Positions 55,710 through 64,000 of a stretch of DNA of 64,000 bases are shown piece after piece. The position numbers were made by a program, and so were the translations under genes. The DNA is taken from positions 58,831 through 122,830 of the forward strand of contig JAIXOE010000010.1 of the NCBI GenBank assembly GCA_027486895.1. The letters run 5' to 3'. Position 1 is the first letter of the stretch. Each line of letters starts with the position of its first letter. This DNA is from Sphingomonadales bacterium. GTDB taxonomy: Bacteria; Pseudomonadota; Alphaproteobacteria; Sphingomonadales; Sphingomonadaceae. The notes under the pieces were generated by a model. The model made no database searches. It saw nothing but the letters and a program-made list of their open reading frames with translations, and was not told where the DNA came from.

Positions 55710-58700
55710 TCACTCCGCAGGCTGAAGTTCGCCAAGATCGTCCTTGCCCGCGTTTTTGCCCGTTGCCTTTGCAGGCGTGGTGGTGGGCGGCGCAACATCT
55801 TCGCCATGCTTGTCGGGATCATAGGTCAGCAACCGTGTGCGCAACCATGGGCCAACGCGCTTTTCAAAACCATCGGCGAGGCTGAAGCCCGCAGGGACGA
55901 TAAGCAAGGTAAGCAGGGTCGAAACGATCAGGCCGCCGATAACGACAGTGCCCATAGGCGAGCGCCATTGGCCGTCACCGCCAAGCGAGAGCGCGGTTGG
56001 CACCATGCCGGCGGTCATCGCGACCGTGGTCATCACAATCGGCTGTGCGCGCTTGTGACCGGCTTCCATGATGGCCTGGAACTTGGGAACACCGCGCGCC
56101 ATTTCCTCAATCGCAAAGTCGATTAGCAGGATGGAGTTTTTCGCAACGATACCAAAGAGCATCAACACGCCGATGAACACGGGCATGGAGATTGGCTGCC
56201 CGACCAGTCCAAGCGCGAGCAAACCACCCAATGGAGCCAAGAGCAGCGAGCCCATATTGACCAACGGCGACATGAAGCGATGGTACAAAAGCACCAGCAC
56301 CGCGAACACCAATAAGGTTCCGGAAATCAGCGCCACTAGGAAGTCGCGCTGCATTTCTTGTTCCCATTCCTGACTGCCAAAGGGTGCACGAGACACGCCT
56401 GTGGGCAGGTTTTTCATGACGGGAAGTTCATTGATCTTTGCGTCCGCATCCGATGACACAATGCCCGGGGCAAAGTCGGCGCCGATGAAGATGCGGAAGT
56501 TCTGGTTACGGCGTTGAACCGAGGTTGGGCCAGCGCCGAAGCTGATGTCCGCAACGCGTGACAGCGGCACCGAGCCACCGCTCGCCAATGGCACGGGAAG
56601 GTTGCGGATGGTATCGAGGCTCTGGCGTGATTCCTTTGCGAGCATCACGCGAATGGGTATCTGACGATCGGACAGCGAGAATTTGGCGCTGTTCTGGTCA
56701 ATGTCACCGAGCGTCGCCACGCGAATTGTTTGGCTCAGTGCCACGGTTGATACGCCAAGTTGCGACGCAAGGTCATTGCGCGGCGTTATGATTAATTCGG
56801 GGCGTTGCAAATCCGCGGAGATACGTGGTGCCCGCAGTTCAGGCAACGTCTTCATCTGTTCCACAAGCTTTGCCGCTGTCCGGTCAAGCATTTTGGGGTC
56901 TGATCCGGACAACATGACCGATACGTCGCGACCTGAACCGCCGCCGCCGCCGCCAGGGCCGTTAGCCTGAAACGTTACGCGTGCATCGGCAATTTTTGTG
57001 AGCAACGGTGTCAGGTCTTCTTCGAACTGCTGGCTGGTCCGTGCCCGGTCTTCATGCAGCGTGATGAACATGCTCGCGCTGCCTTCGCGCAAGCTTTGAA
57101 GAGCGGTTTTGACCTCAGGCTGCTTTTCGATAATCGCTGCAGCCTCAGCGGCTACTTCGCGCGTACGTTCAAGCGTGGTGCCCGGAACCATTTCAATGCG
57201 CACGCGGCTGAAATCTGTATTGCCGTCCGGGAAGAACTGCTTGGGCAGAATTATAAACAAGGCGATAGTCAGGCCAAGAGCGACCGCGCCAATGCCCATC
57301 ATCCAGCGGCGATGGCCAAGCGACCAGCGCAGGATCTTCATATATCTATCGATCCAGCCGCTCTCGCCATGTTCGGCCATGCCAGTGGATTTTAGGAAAT
57401 AGGCCGCGATCATGGGCGTAATCATACGTGCCACCGCAAGGCTCATGAGAACCGACGCAACAACGGTCAGTCCGAAATTCTTGAAGAATTGTCCAGCGAC
57501 TCCCGGCATCAAGCCTACGGGCAGAAACACCGCGACAATCGAGAATGTGGTTGCAACCACAGCAAGTCCGATTTCATCCGCGGCATCAATCGATGCCTGA
57601 TAGGCGGATTTGCCCATGCGCATGTGCCTGACGATGTTTTCGATTTCCACAATAGCATCATCGACCAGCACCCCGGCTACGAGGCCAAGCGCGAGCAGTG
57701 ACATGGTGTTGAGCGTGAAGCCCAACAGGTCAAGGAACCAGAAAGTCGGAATGGCGGAGAGCGGAATGGCAATCGCCGAGATAATCGTCGCGCGCCAATC
57801 GCGCAGGAACAGGAACACAACCACGATGGCGAGCAAAGCGCCTTCGATCATCGATGCCATTGAGCTTTTATATTGGCCCTTGGTGTAATCCACGCTGTTA
57901 AACAAAGTGATGAAGTTCACACCGGGATTTTCTTTTTCGATCTCGGCGATTTTGATCATCGCGTCGTCAAAAACGGTGACGTCGGAAGCCCCTTTGGCAC
58001 GTGACATGCCAAAGGTAACGACCTGTTTGCCGCCGGCAAATGCCATGGATTTTTGTTCGCTGAAGCCGTCGGTGACTTCGGCTACATCGGCAAGTTTAAT
58101 TGAACGACCGCCGCCAAGGCTGATTTGTGCTTGGCTCAATGCGAACGCATCGGTTGCGTTGCCAAGCACGCGCACCGACTGGCGCGATCCGGCAATTTGC
58201 GATTGTCCGCCCGACGCGTTGACATTTTGCTGACGCAGGACGCTGTTGATCTGGCTTGCGGTCACGCCAAGCGACTGCATTTTGGCTGGGTCAAGAACGA
58301 CCCGAATTTCACGGTTTACGCCGCCATTGCGGCTAACCGACGCCATCCCTTCAACAGAGAGCAACCGCCGCGCGACGGTGTCGTCGACAAACCAGCTGAG
58401 TTGCTCAAGTGTCATGTCGCTGGCTTCGACCGCGAAATAGGCGATCGGGTCGCTTGACGTTGCGACCTTGAAAATCTGCGGTTCCAAAATGCCGTCGGGC
58501 AAATCGCTGCGGATCTGGTCGACGGCGTTTTTGACTTCGCTCACCGCGGCGTTGATGTCATCACCAATTTCGAACTCGGCGCTGACTGTCGTATTGCCTT
58601 CGCTTGAGGTGGCATCGATGTTGCGCACACCCTGAACGCTGCGGATGGCGGATTCGACCTTTTGGGTAATCTGCGTTGTGATTTCGGTTGGCGCTGCGCC

Positions 58701-58865
58701 AGGTTGCGAAATCGATACAACGACAACGGGGAATTCGATGTCAGGATCGTTCTGAACATCCATATTCATGAACGACATGACGCCCGCGATGGTCAACGCA
58801 ATGAACAAGACAATCGGAACAACCGGGTTCCGGATGGACCATGCGGAAATGTTATTTAAATTCAT
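55710..58865 (-). CDS. RND efflux transporter permease
   Basis: A 1051-residue pump of the HAE1 family. It has AcrB-type topology, an N-terminal helix (NPVVPIVLFIALTIAGVMSF near residue 14), the proton-relay Asp pair in GVLVDDAIVEIENI near 397 and FGIVAKNSILLIDFA near 926. The periplasmic part contains a run of six Gly (GPGGGGGGSG, encoded by a GCC/GCCG-like repeat around 56935-56965). It follows its adaptor gene 26 bases upstream. Substrates are unknown; no outer-membrane component is adjacent. Confidence 0.93.
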   Translation of the reverse strand: MNLNNISAWSIRNPVVPIVLFIALTIAGVMSFMNMDVQNDPDIEFPVVVVSISQPGAAPTEITTQITQKVESAIRSVQGVRNIDATSSEGNTTVSAEFEIGDDINAAVSEVKNAVDQIRSDLPDGILEPQIFKVATSSDPIAYFAVEASDMTLEQLSWFVDDTVARRLLSVEGMASVSRNGGVNREIRVVLDPAKMQSLGVTASQINSVLRQQNVNASGGQSQIAGSRQSVRVLGNATDAFALSQAQISLGGGRSIKLADVAEVTDGFSEQKSMAFAGGKQVVTFGMSRAKGASDVTVFDDAMIKIAEIEKENPGVNFITLFNSVDYTKGQYKSSMASMIEGALLAIVVVFLFLRDWRATIISAIAIPLSAIPTFWFLDLLGFTLNTMSLLALGLVAGVLVDDAIVEIENIVRHMRMGKSAYQASIDAADEIGLAVVATTFSIVAVFLPVGLMPGVAGQFFKNFGLTVVASVLMSLAVARMITPMIAAYFLKSTGMAEHGESGWIDRYMKILRWSLGHRRWMMGIGAVALGLTIALFIILPKQFFPDGNTDFSRVRIEMVPGTTLERTREVAAEAAAIIEKQPEVKTALQSLREGSASMFITLHEDRARTSQQFEEDLTPLLTKIADARVTFQANGPGGGGGGSGRDVSVMLSGSDPKMLDRTAAKLVEQMKTLPELRAPRISADLQRPELIITPRNDLASQLGVSTVALSQTIRVATLGDIDQNSAKFSLSDRQIPIRVMLAKESRQSLDTIRNLPVPLASGGSVPLSRVADISFGAGPTSVQRRNQNFRIFIGADFAPGIVSSDADAKINELPVMKNLPTGVSRAPFGSQEWEQEMQRDFLVALISGTLLVFAVLVLLYHRFMSPLVNMGSLLLAPLGGLLALGLVGQPISMPVFIGVLMLFGIVAKNSILLIDFAIEEMARGVPKFQAIMEAGHKRAQPIVMTTVAMTAGMVPTALSLGGDGQWRSPMGTVVIGGLIVSTLLTLLIVPAGFSLADGFEKRVGPWLRTRLLTYDPDKHGEDVAPPTTTPAKATGKNAGKDDLGELQPAE

Positions 58866-58891
58866 GATTTATATCCCGACAGGCCCAAAAC

Positions 58892-60070
58892 TTATTGCTT
58901 TTTCAAAAGCTTGGGATTGATCGTTTCATCCGGATTGAGGAAGCCACCAGCGTACAGAACGACGCGTTCGGTGCCATCAAGGCCTTGTTCGATAATCAAA
59001 CCATTTGCGGTGACGGAACCGACTTTGATCGGACGTTGCTTCACCTTGTTATCTTTGCCAACGATATAAACGAAGCTGCCTTCACGTCCCGTTTGCACCG
59101 CGGATTCCGGCAGAACTGGTGCAGTCATCGCGCCTGCCTTAATCTCGACGGAAGCAAATCCGCCCGGACGCAATGCCTTGTCAAATGGCAACGCAATGCG
59201 CGCCATACCCTGGCGGCTCTGGGCATCAATCATTGGCGCAATCTGCCAGATGCTGCCGTTGAAAATACGATCAGTTCCGACTGGGGTGACGGTTGCCGGA
59301 ATGCCCACTGCAACTTGACCCAAATCATCTTCGCTTAACTTCGCCTGCAGTTCAAGTTGGCCATCCTTGGCGATGCGGAACAGGATTCCGCTGCCTGCCG
59401 ATACCGTTTGACCGGTTTCCACATTGCGCTCGAGAACATAGCCCGACACTGGCGCGCGGACGTCAAGCCGAGCGTTGCGTGCGCGGGTTTCGGCAAGCTG
59501 CGCATTGGCGACGTTAACCCGTGCCCGTGTCGCGTCGCGTGTCGCGGTCTTGCGATCCACATCAGCCTTGGAAATGAAGCCACGCTCGACAAGCTGCATC
59601 GCGCGGTCGAGTTCGTTTTGTGCGAGTTGAAGGTCTGCGCGCGCAACGCCAATTTGTGCCTCAAGCGCTGCGGCCTGTTGTGTTTGTACCGAACGGTCTA
59701 CGCTCACGAGAACCTGACCCTGGCTTACCCAGTCGCCTGCATCCACATAGACCTGAAGTACGCGGCCGCCTTCGCCAACAACGCCAACCGGAATTTCGCG
59801 GCGCGCGGCTAGCGTGCCCGTGGCGTTAATAGCACGCACGACAGAATCGCGGCCAGGGGCAACAACAGTTACCGTCTGCGCTTGGCCAGCCTTGTCCGCT
59901 TCTGACAGCGCGGCGGTGCTGCTGCCGCCAAAAAAGTAATAGGCGCCTCCGGCAACGGCCAAAATTGCGACAACAATCAGCGCGATGTTACGCCGACGCC
60001 GATTGCGTTCTGCGTTATCCACCACCAAATCGCTATCCAGCGAACTGCTCAAAGTTGTTTCGTAATTCAT
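58892..60070 (-). CDS. RND efflux periplasmic adaptor
   Basis: A 392-residue membrane-fusion protein. The start at 60070 (MNYETTLSSSL) is preferred over 60115 because the latter adds a non-typical Arg-rich leader. A transmembrane anchor is about residues 26-48 (IALIVVAILAVAGGAYYFF), and the hybrid domain halves are GEGGRVLQVYVDAGDWVSQGQ and RAPVSGYVLERNVETGQTVS. A helical hairpin lies between (about 120-190). The pump gene follows downstream, so the two form an operon. Confidence 0.9.
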   Translation of the reverse strand: MNYETTLSSSLDSDLVVDNAERNRRRRNIALIVVAILAVAGGAYYFFGGSSTAALSEADKAGQAQTVTVVAPGRDSVVRAINATGTLAARREIPVGVVGEGGRVLQVYVDAGDWVSQGQVLVSVDRSVQTQQAAALEAQIGVARADLQLAQNELDRAMQLVERGFISKADVDRKTATRDATRARVNVANAQLAETRARNARLDVRAPVSGYVLERNVETGQTVSAGSGILFRIAKDGQLELQAKLSEDDLGQVAVGIPATVTPVGTDRIFNGSIWQIAPMIDAQSRQGMARIALPFDKALRPGGFASVEIKAGAMTAPVLPESAVQTGREGSFVYIVGKDNKVKQRPIKVGSVTANGLIIEQGLDGTERVVLYAGGFLNPDETINPKLLKKQ

Positions 60071-60278
60071 ACCGATGTTCCAAATTCTGTCTCGGGAACG
60101 CGTTAAGCGACCCAATGTTTCTGTAGCGGAGCTGTATTACCTTAATAAGTCACTGTCTGCAAGCCGCAGAATGCCAACAGCTTAACCGCCTTACGGATAC
60201 ATATACGATACTGTAAAAGCCTGTCCGCAACAATACGAACTGTCGTCGATATGTTTCGACGAACAACATAAAAGTAAA

Positions 60279-60310
60279 GCCACGCAAGATATTCCTGCGT
60301 GGCCTTTTTA
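60279..60310. terminator. bidirectional terminator
   Basis: The perfect 8-bp stem GCCACGCA/TGCGTGGC (60279-60303), with a 9-base loop, is followed on the plus strand by CTTTTTA. On the minus strand it is followed by TTTACTTTT. It lies just downstream of the GlsB-type gene, whose transcript it would end. Confidence 0.75.
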
Positions 60311-60331
60311 CGCTTCAAAAATAAAGGAATT

Positions 60332-60595
60332 TTAGCGGACGCGGCCGCGCTGGATCAAGTTGAGGACAGCCAGAACAATGACAGCGCCAACAAAAGCCAC
60401 GAGCAGCCCTGTTAAGGAAAACTGCTGCACACTACCAACAATACCAAACCGGTTCGCAATGAGGTTGCCAACGACTGAGCCGACGCAGCCAGCAACGACG
60501 TTCCATATGATGCCCATGGAAGCGTCTCGGTTCATGACTTTGCTGGCCAGCCAGCCTGCAATGCCACCGACGATGATTGCAACAATCCAACCCAT
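60332..60595 (-). CDS. GlsB/YeaQ/YmgE family stress-response membrane protein
   Basis: An 87-residue Gly-rich protein with three hydrophobic segments: WIVAIIVGGIAGWLASKVM, IWNVVAGCVGSVVGNLIA and LLVAFVGAVIVLAVLNLI. This is the transglycosylase-associated/GlsB family of small stress membrane proteins. A short stop-side spacer ends in the terminator at 60279-60310, so it is a single-gene transcript. Confidence 0.9.
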   Translation of the reverse strand: MGWIVAIIVGGIAGWLASKVMNRDASMGIIWNVVAGCVGSVVGNLIANRFGIVGSVQQFSLTGLLVAFVGAVIVLAVLNLIQRGRVR

Positions 60596-60710
60596 TATGC
60601 CTTCTCCTCCTGATAGCTACCGGCGACGCCGGGCAGACGGAGATGATAATCGGGCGCAACCAAATTGCTAGCCGATATGGACCTATTATTTGTAACTTCT
60701 CAGCGCCAAA

Positions 60711-60736
60711 GAAAAACCCCGCACAAGGCGGGGCTT
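60711..60736 (-). terminator. rho-independent terminator after sciP
   Basis: On the minus strand the stem GCCCCGC/GCGGGGT with a 5-base loop is followed by GTTTTTC. It lies 30 bases past the sciP stop. The plus-strand side has only CTTCTCTT, so the orientation favours sciP. Confidence 0.85.
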
Positions 60737-60765
60737 CTCTTCGATTCTGTTATTTAAACGCGCGG

Positions 60766-61065
60766 TCAGTATTTTTGCTGACGTTCGTAAAGGTCGCGAT
60801 AATGCTGAATGCGTGTCACCCGCAGGCCAGGCATGCCTGAACGGTCGACAGCGCGCTGCCACGACGCAAATTCTTCAAGCGTCAGGTCATAGCGTTCGCA
60901 CACGTCATTGATGGACAATAGCCCGCCATTCACTGCTGCAACGACTTCAGCCTTGCGGCGGACGACCCAACGGGTTGTGCCGGGAGGTGGCAAGCTGTCC
61001 AGCGTGAGCGGTTCGCCCAATGGACCAATGACCTGCGCTGGACGGAATTTTTGGTTCTCAATCAT
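60766..61065 (-). CDS. sciP: CtrA inhibitor SciP (DUF1153)
   Basis: A 99-residue protein with the DUF1153 pattern: MIENQKFRPAQVIGPLGEPL at the start, LPPPGTTRWVVRRKAEVVAA near 25, INDVCERYDLTLEEFASWQ near 52 and GLRVTRIQHYR near 80. In Caulobacter, SciP binds DNA and CtrA and represses CtrA-activated genes in the cell cycle. AGGAAAAG precedes the start. An upstream 123-codon frame overlaps its start by 4 bases. Its own terminator follows. Confidence 0.92.
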   Translation of the reverse strand: MIENQKFRPAQVIGPLGEPLTLDSLPPPGTTRWVVRRKAEVVAAVNGGLLSINDVCERYDLTLEEFASWQRAVDRSGMPGLRVTRIQHYRDLYERQQKY

Positions 61066-61433
61066 GATTCTTTTCCTGCTCCATGCCCCGCAAGGGTTAA
61101 CTCGGTTCCTGTTTCATCGACAGGTAGGAGCTGGTCTTTGATATTGACTGAAGCGGCTTGGTAAACAGATGCTTCATCAGTTTTTTCTGGATCGATTTGT
61201 TGCCAGAAAGCTCCGCGAACCGGGAGCTTGGATTCTGGGTGAGCCGTGAAACACTGAATTCGGGCTGCAAGCGCATCGGGTTCCGGCGCTCCACCTTGCT
61301 CAGCTTGGTGAAGGACTTGCACCGTCCGGCTATTGGCTTGGCGCAAGCGGGCAGCGTCGAGGACCGATTTAACGGCCTTCGGGCTGATATCCGAATCTTG
61401 GCGTAACGCGTGATGGGGAAAGTTCATTTCCAT
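61062..61433 (-). CDS. uncharacterised ORF (123 aa) overlapping sciP
   Basis: A 123-codon frame whose stop overlaps the sciP start by 4 bases, as in a coupled operon. The translation is hydrophilic (PKAVKSVLDAARLRQANSR, then DPEKTDEASVYQAASVNIK) with no signal, helix or known domain. Codon third positions are about half G/C, weaker than in nearby genes, and no good ribosome site precedes the ATG. I take it as possible only. Confidence 0.35.
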   Translation of the reverse strand: MEMNFPHHALRQDSDISPKAVKSVLDAARLRQANSRTVQVLHQAEQGGAPEPDALAARIQCFTAHPESKLPVRGAFWQQIDPEKTDEASVYQAASVNIKDQLLPVDETGTELTLAGHGAGKES

Positions 61434-61601
61434 GACGCTGTTCTAGCCCCAGATGTTCTAACATGAGGTAAAGGCGATCTTCAAATGATGTTAGGCGATG
61501 TTAACAGCTATTATCTTTTGCCGGCTCGTGCATTGGACCGTAGCGCGGAGTCTTACGGAAAACTGGCTTTTGGCGATTCAAGCGATTAGGGAGGCACTCC
61601 C

Positions 61602-62726
61602 ATGACTGACGATATTTATCATTCGGATTTTCAACTCGGGCCTGATCTGGCCGGCAAACGAATCGTCGTTGCGATGTCGGGTGGCGTCGATTCGTCGGTG
61701 GTTGCTGCGTTGGCAGCGCGATCGGGCGCCGAAACGATTGGCGTAACGCTGCAATTGTACGACCATGGCAGCGCCGTAAAACGTGCCGGCGCATGTTGCG
61801 CGGGGCAGGATATTCGCGATGCACGCGCAGTGGCTGATAAATTGGGTATCGCGCATTATGTGTTCGACCATGAAAGCCAGTTTCGCGAATCGGTCATCGA
61901 CCATTTTGCTGACGAATATATGGCGGGCCGGACGCCTATTCCGTGCGTGCGCTGTAATATGGGTGTGAAGTTTACCGATCTGTTCCGGCTGGCCCGTGAA
62001 CTCGGCGCGGATTGTCTCGCCACAGGTCATTATGTGCGACGCTTTGAAGGACCGGCTGGCGCCGAGCTGCATCGTGCCGCTGATCCTGCCCGCGATCAAA
62101 GCTATTTCCTGTTTGCGACGACTCAGCATCAGCTGGATTATCTGCGCTTTCCGCTGGGCGGCATGCCCAAGCCGCATGTGCGCGCGATTGCGCAGGAAAT
62201 GGGGCTGATCGTCGCTATGAAGCCAGATAGTCAGGATATCTGCTTTGTACCCGATGGCGATTACGCCAGCGTCGTGCGCAAAATTCGGCCGGATGCGGAG
62301 GTCGGCGGCGATATCGTTCATCTGGATGGTCGCACGCTTGGCCAGCATAAGGGCCTTATCCATTACACCGTCGGGCAGCGCAAAGGGCTTGAAGTTGGCG
62401 GCCAGCCCACGCCTTTATATGTCATTCGGCTTGATCCGGCCACGCAACGCGTCATCGTTGGGCCGCGTGAAGCACTAGCGGTAGAGGCGGCGCGCGTGAT
62501 CGATGCCAACTGGTTGACAGAAATCGGCGACCGGCCCGTGATGGCGAAGGTGCGGTCGATGTCACGCCCGGTTGCCGCCCGAATGGATGGCGAATGGTTG
62601 CGCTTTGACGCGCCCGAATATGGCGTCGCGCCGGGACAGGCGGCAGTGTTATATGACGGCGACCGCGTGCTGGGCGGCGGCTGGATTGAGGAAACTGTGG
62701 CGGTGGAATTGGCCACTGCTGCGTGA
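61602..62726 (+). CDS. mnmA: tRNA-specific 2-thiouridylase
   Basis: A 374-residue enzyme that thiolates U34 of Lys, Glu and Gln tRNAs in the cytoplasm. It has the PP-loop [15 protein letters not shown] near residue 25, an active-site cysteine in [14 protein letters not shown] near 112, [15 protein letters not shown] near 207 (catalytic Cys) and the C-terminal [12 protein letters not shown] near 257. The N-terminus ([13 protein letters not shown]) is a little longer than usual. A strong GGAGG site precedes the start at 61602. It is a single gene. Confidence 0.95.
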   Translation: MTDDIYHSDFQLGPDLAGKRIVVAMSGGVDSSVVAALAARSGAETIGVTLQLYDHGSAVKRAGACCAGQDIRDARAVADKLGIAHYVFDHESQFRESVIDHFADEYMAGRTPIPCVRCNMGVKFTDLFRLARELGADCLATGHYVRRFEGPAGAELHRAADPARDQSYFLFATTQHQLDYLRFPLGGMPKPHVRAIAQEMGLIVAMKPDSQDICFVPDGDYASVVRKIRPDAEVGGDIVHLDGRTLGQHKGLIHYTVGQRKGLEVGGQPTPLYVIRLDPATQRVIVGPREALAVEAARVIDANWLTEIGDRPVMAKVRSMSRPVAARMDGEWLRFDAPEYGVAPGQAAVLYDGDRVLGGGWIEETVAVELATAA

Positions 62727-62760
62727 CGTAAAACGGACTTCTGAGGGGGAGAAAAGTTAA

Positions 62761-63291
62761 ATGCATCTGGGAGAAGCGCAGCGCGACATGCGCCGGGCAT
62801 ATGTCAACGGCGGCGTCGGTATTTTTGCGTCGGGCCTTGTCTGGACAGTGTCCGGATTGGTCACGATGTATGTCAGCCTGACCGCTGGCATGGCCACGCT
62901 CTTCTTTGGCGGCATGGCCATTCACCCGATATCGGTTCTGCTGGCACGTTATGTTTTCAAGCGCGGCAAGACGCGATCACCCAACCCCATGGAAATGCTG
63001 GCGCTGCAGTCTACCGCGTTTCTGATCATTGGCCTCGTCATTGCCTATCTGGTCAGCAGCACGTTCAGCCAGTGGTTCTTTTCCATTGCCTTATTGACCG
63101 TTGCTGCGCGCTATCTGGTATTCCAGACGGTATATGGAATGCGCCTTTATCTTGTGCTTGGCGTCATCCTGATGCTCATTGCGAGCTTGGCTTTCTGGGT
63201 GCCGGGCATAACGCCAGCGTTCATTGCCTTGACGGCGGGCATCATCGAACTGCTGTGTTCCGCGTTCATCCTCGTGCCAGCGAAACGATGA
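62761..63291 (+). CDS. multi-pass membrane protein (DUF7010-like, 176 aa)
   Basis: A 176-residue protein with about six hydrophobic helices, for example VWTVSGLVTMYVSLTAGM, LIIGLVIAYLVSS and LVLGVILMLIASLAFWVPG, separated by a charged loop (YVFKRGKTRSPNP). It resembles the DUF7010 family, from memory. A GGGGGAG site is near the start. Thirty-four bases separate it from mnmA. Function unknown. Confidence 0.75.
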   Translation: MHLGEAQRDMRRAYVNGGVGIFASGLVWTVSGLVTMYVSLTAGMATLFFGGMAIHPISVLLARYVFKRGKTRSPNPMEMLALQSTAFLIIGLVIAYLVSSTFSQWFFSIALLTVAARYLVFQTVYGMRLYLVLGVILMLIASLAFWVPGITPAFIALTAGIIELLCSAFILVPAKR

Positions 63292-63292
63292 G

Positions 63293-63667
63293 CTAAAGCG
63301 CGTCGATTTCCGTCTGATTGAGCTGGACGCAGCCATATGCGCCGCGGCGTTCGGCAACGGCTTCTGCCAAAAATGGCACAGACGCATAAATGCGTTTGTT
63401 TTCGGGGTCGTCGCTCAGGCGCACGATTTCCATGCCTTTTTCCTTGTCGGTTTCGCAAGATTTCATGTCGCGCCCTTCGACGTAGCGGCAGGAACATGTG
63501 ATGTGCGCGCCATAAGCAACGCCAACACGCGCCTGGCCTTTGATGCCGTTCCAGTTCCAGACCAACCATAAAGCCGCAATCACGGCGATAGCCGCAACGA
63601 TTATCTTTAGGGTCTTGAACCGTGGTTGCTGCGCTTTTGACCCAGCTGTTGAAGTTGCGGTTGCCAT
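63293..63667 (-). CDS. membrane-anchored protein of unknown function (124 aa)
   Basis: The start at 63667 (MATATSTAGSKAQQP) has GGAGGG four bases ahead, which decides it over 63991. One helix (about residues 22-42: IIVAAIAVIAALWLVWNWN) is followed by a periplasmic part with GAHITCSCRYVEGRDMKSCE, whose three Cys suggest a disulfide or metal site. It ends QLNQTEIDAL. The longer frame would overlap the divergent serine hydrolase gene. It is probably part of a divergent pair with that gene. Confidence 0.75.
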   Translation of the reverse strand: MATATSTAGSKAQQPRFKTLKIIVAAIAVIAALWLVWNWNGIKGQARVGVAYGAHITCSCRYVEGRDMKSCETDKEKGMEIVRLSDDPENKRIYASVPFLAEAVAERRGAYGCVQLNQTEIDAL

Positions 63668-63698
63668 AGACCCTCCATTTGGTGCATCGAACTTAACC

Positions 63699-64000
63699 AT
63701 GCCTAGAAACAATTTCCGCCGCGCCGCAACCGCTTTTTGTGCATTATCTGCACTTGCCCTCGCTGGATGCAGCGCAGAACCACCCGCGAAGCCCGCTGGC
63801 CCAGGCTTTACCCAAATTGTCGACGACGCTGCAGTGAGCAAACAGAAGCTTGCTGATGCCATGGCACCCTTTTTCGAAGATCCAGCTGTTGGGGAAACCC
63901 GCGCACTGGTCGTCATGCAAGGTGGCCGGGTTGTTGCGGAACGATATGCACCCGGATACGGCCCTGACACGCGCCTTATCAGCTGGTCCATGGCGAAAAG
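63699..64000 (+). CDS. serine hydrolase (class C beta-lactamase-like), N-terminal part only
   Basis: The frame begins at ATG 63699 and runs off the window, with 100 codons visible. A lipoprotein signal (AFCALSALALAGCSAE) is followed by a linker rich in Pro and Lys, then LVVMQGGRVVAERYAPGYG and, near the edge, ISWSMAK, in which SMAK is the SxxK active-site motif of the beta-lactamase/esterase fold. It is probably an esterase-type serine hydrolase. Its start is 31 bases from the start of the divergent 124-aa gene. Confidence 0.75.
   Translation, partial: MPRNNFRRAATAFCALSALALAGCSAEPPAKPAGPGFTQIVDDAAVSKQKLADAMAPFFEDPAVGETRALVVMQGGRVVAERYAPGYGPDTRLISWSMAK

Noticed and set aside
54833..55885. 350-codon frame opposite the DUF445 gene
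   Set aside because: The minus-strand DUF445 protein has clear family motifs; this frame is a G+C-driven shadow.
63693..63700. TTAACCAT, a CtrA half-site-like octamer
   Set aside because: It is a single short match overlapping the start codon of a gene; no second half-site is seen.

Overview
The window is chromosomal DNA of an alphaproteobacterium, most likely of the Sphingomonadales (Sphingorhabdus/Sphingopyxis-like). The reasons are a DUF1153/SciP cell-cycle regulator, sphingomonad-style small conserved proteins, a TonB receptor, several RND/ABC efflux sets, a phaC-phaZ polyhydroxyalkanoate locus and moderately high G+C. I saw no tRNA, rRNA, CRISPR array or transposase.

Layout. 1-9 kb: 3' part of putA, a small conserved protein, a small membrane protein, a sorbosone/PQQ-type sugar dehydrogenase, a DUF815 ATPase with an acyl-CoA dehydrogenase, Sua5/TsaC and an M48-PDZ peptidase. 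9-15 kb: RND efflux adaptor and pump, msrA, galU and a small lipoprotein. 15-20.7 kb: TonB receptor and a MacAB-like ABC export operon on the other strand. 20.7-29.5 kb: rpoB-rpoC with its own promoter (29507-29535) and a terminator (20731-20760). 29.9-33.1 kb: a one-polypeptide restriction-modification enzyme. 33.2-35.1 kb: lepA. 35.2-38.0 kb: an A+T-rich four-gene cluster coding for three TIR-domain proteins and one SLOG protein. 38.0-39.6 kb: decayed DNA and a gene with an apparent frameshift. 39.6-48.4 kb: kynurenine degradation genes, an ABC-F ATPase, an inverted-repeat element, a nadR-like/pnuC NAD salvage pair, a degenerate EAL protein with a response regulator, and a serine hydrolase. 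48.4-55.7 kb: phaC, a DUF4160/DUF2442 pair, phaZ, a ferredoxin-NADP reductase-like gene, mtnN and DUF445. 55.7-64 kb: a second RND efflux pair, a GlsB-type protein, sciP, mnmA, two membrane proteins and the start of a serine hydrolase gene.

The most unusual part is 35.2-38.0 kb. The four genes are tightly packed, one with a 4-base overlap and one with a strong AGGAGG site. Two encode TIR proteins of different types, one encodes a ThsB-like (DUF1863) TIR protein, and one encodes a stand-alone SLOG-fold protein. This has the parts of a Thoeris-like nucleotide-signalling antiphage system (TIR enzyme plus SLOG sensor) but no SIR2-SLOG ThsA. It lies one gene away from the restriction-modification enzyme, so lepA sits inside what looks like a small defence island. 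The functional reading is inference; the domain assignments rest on motifs I read by eye.
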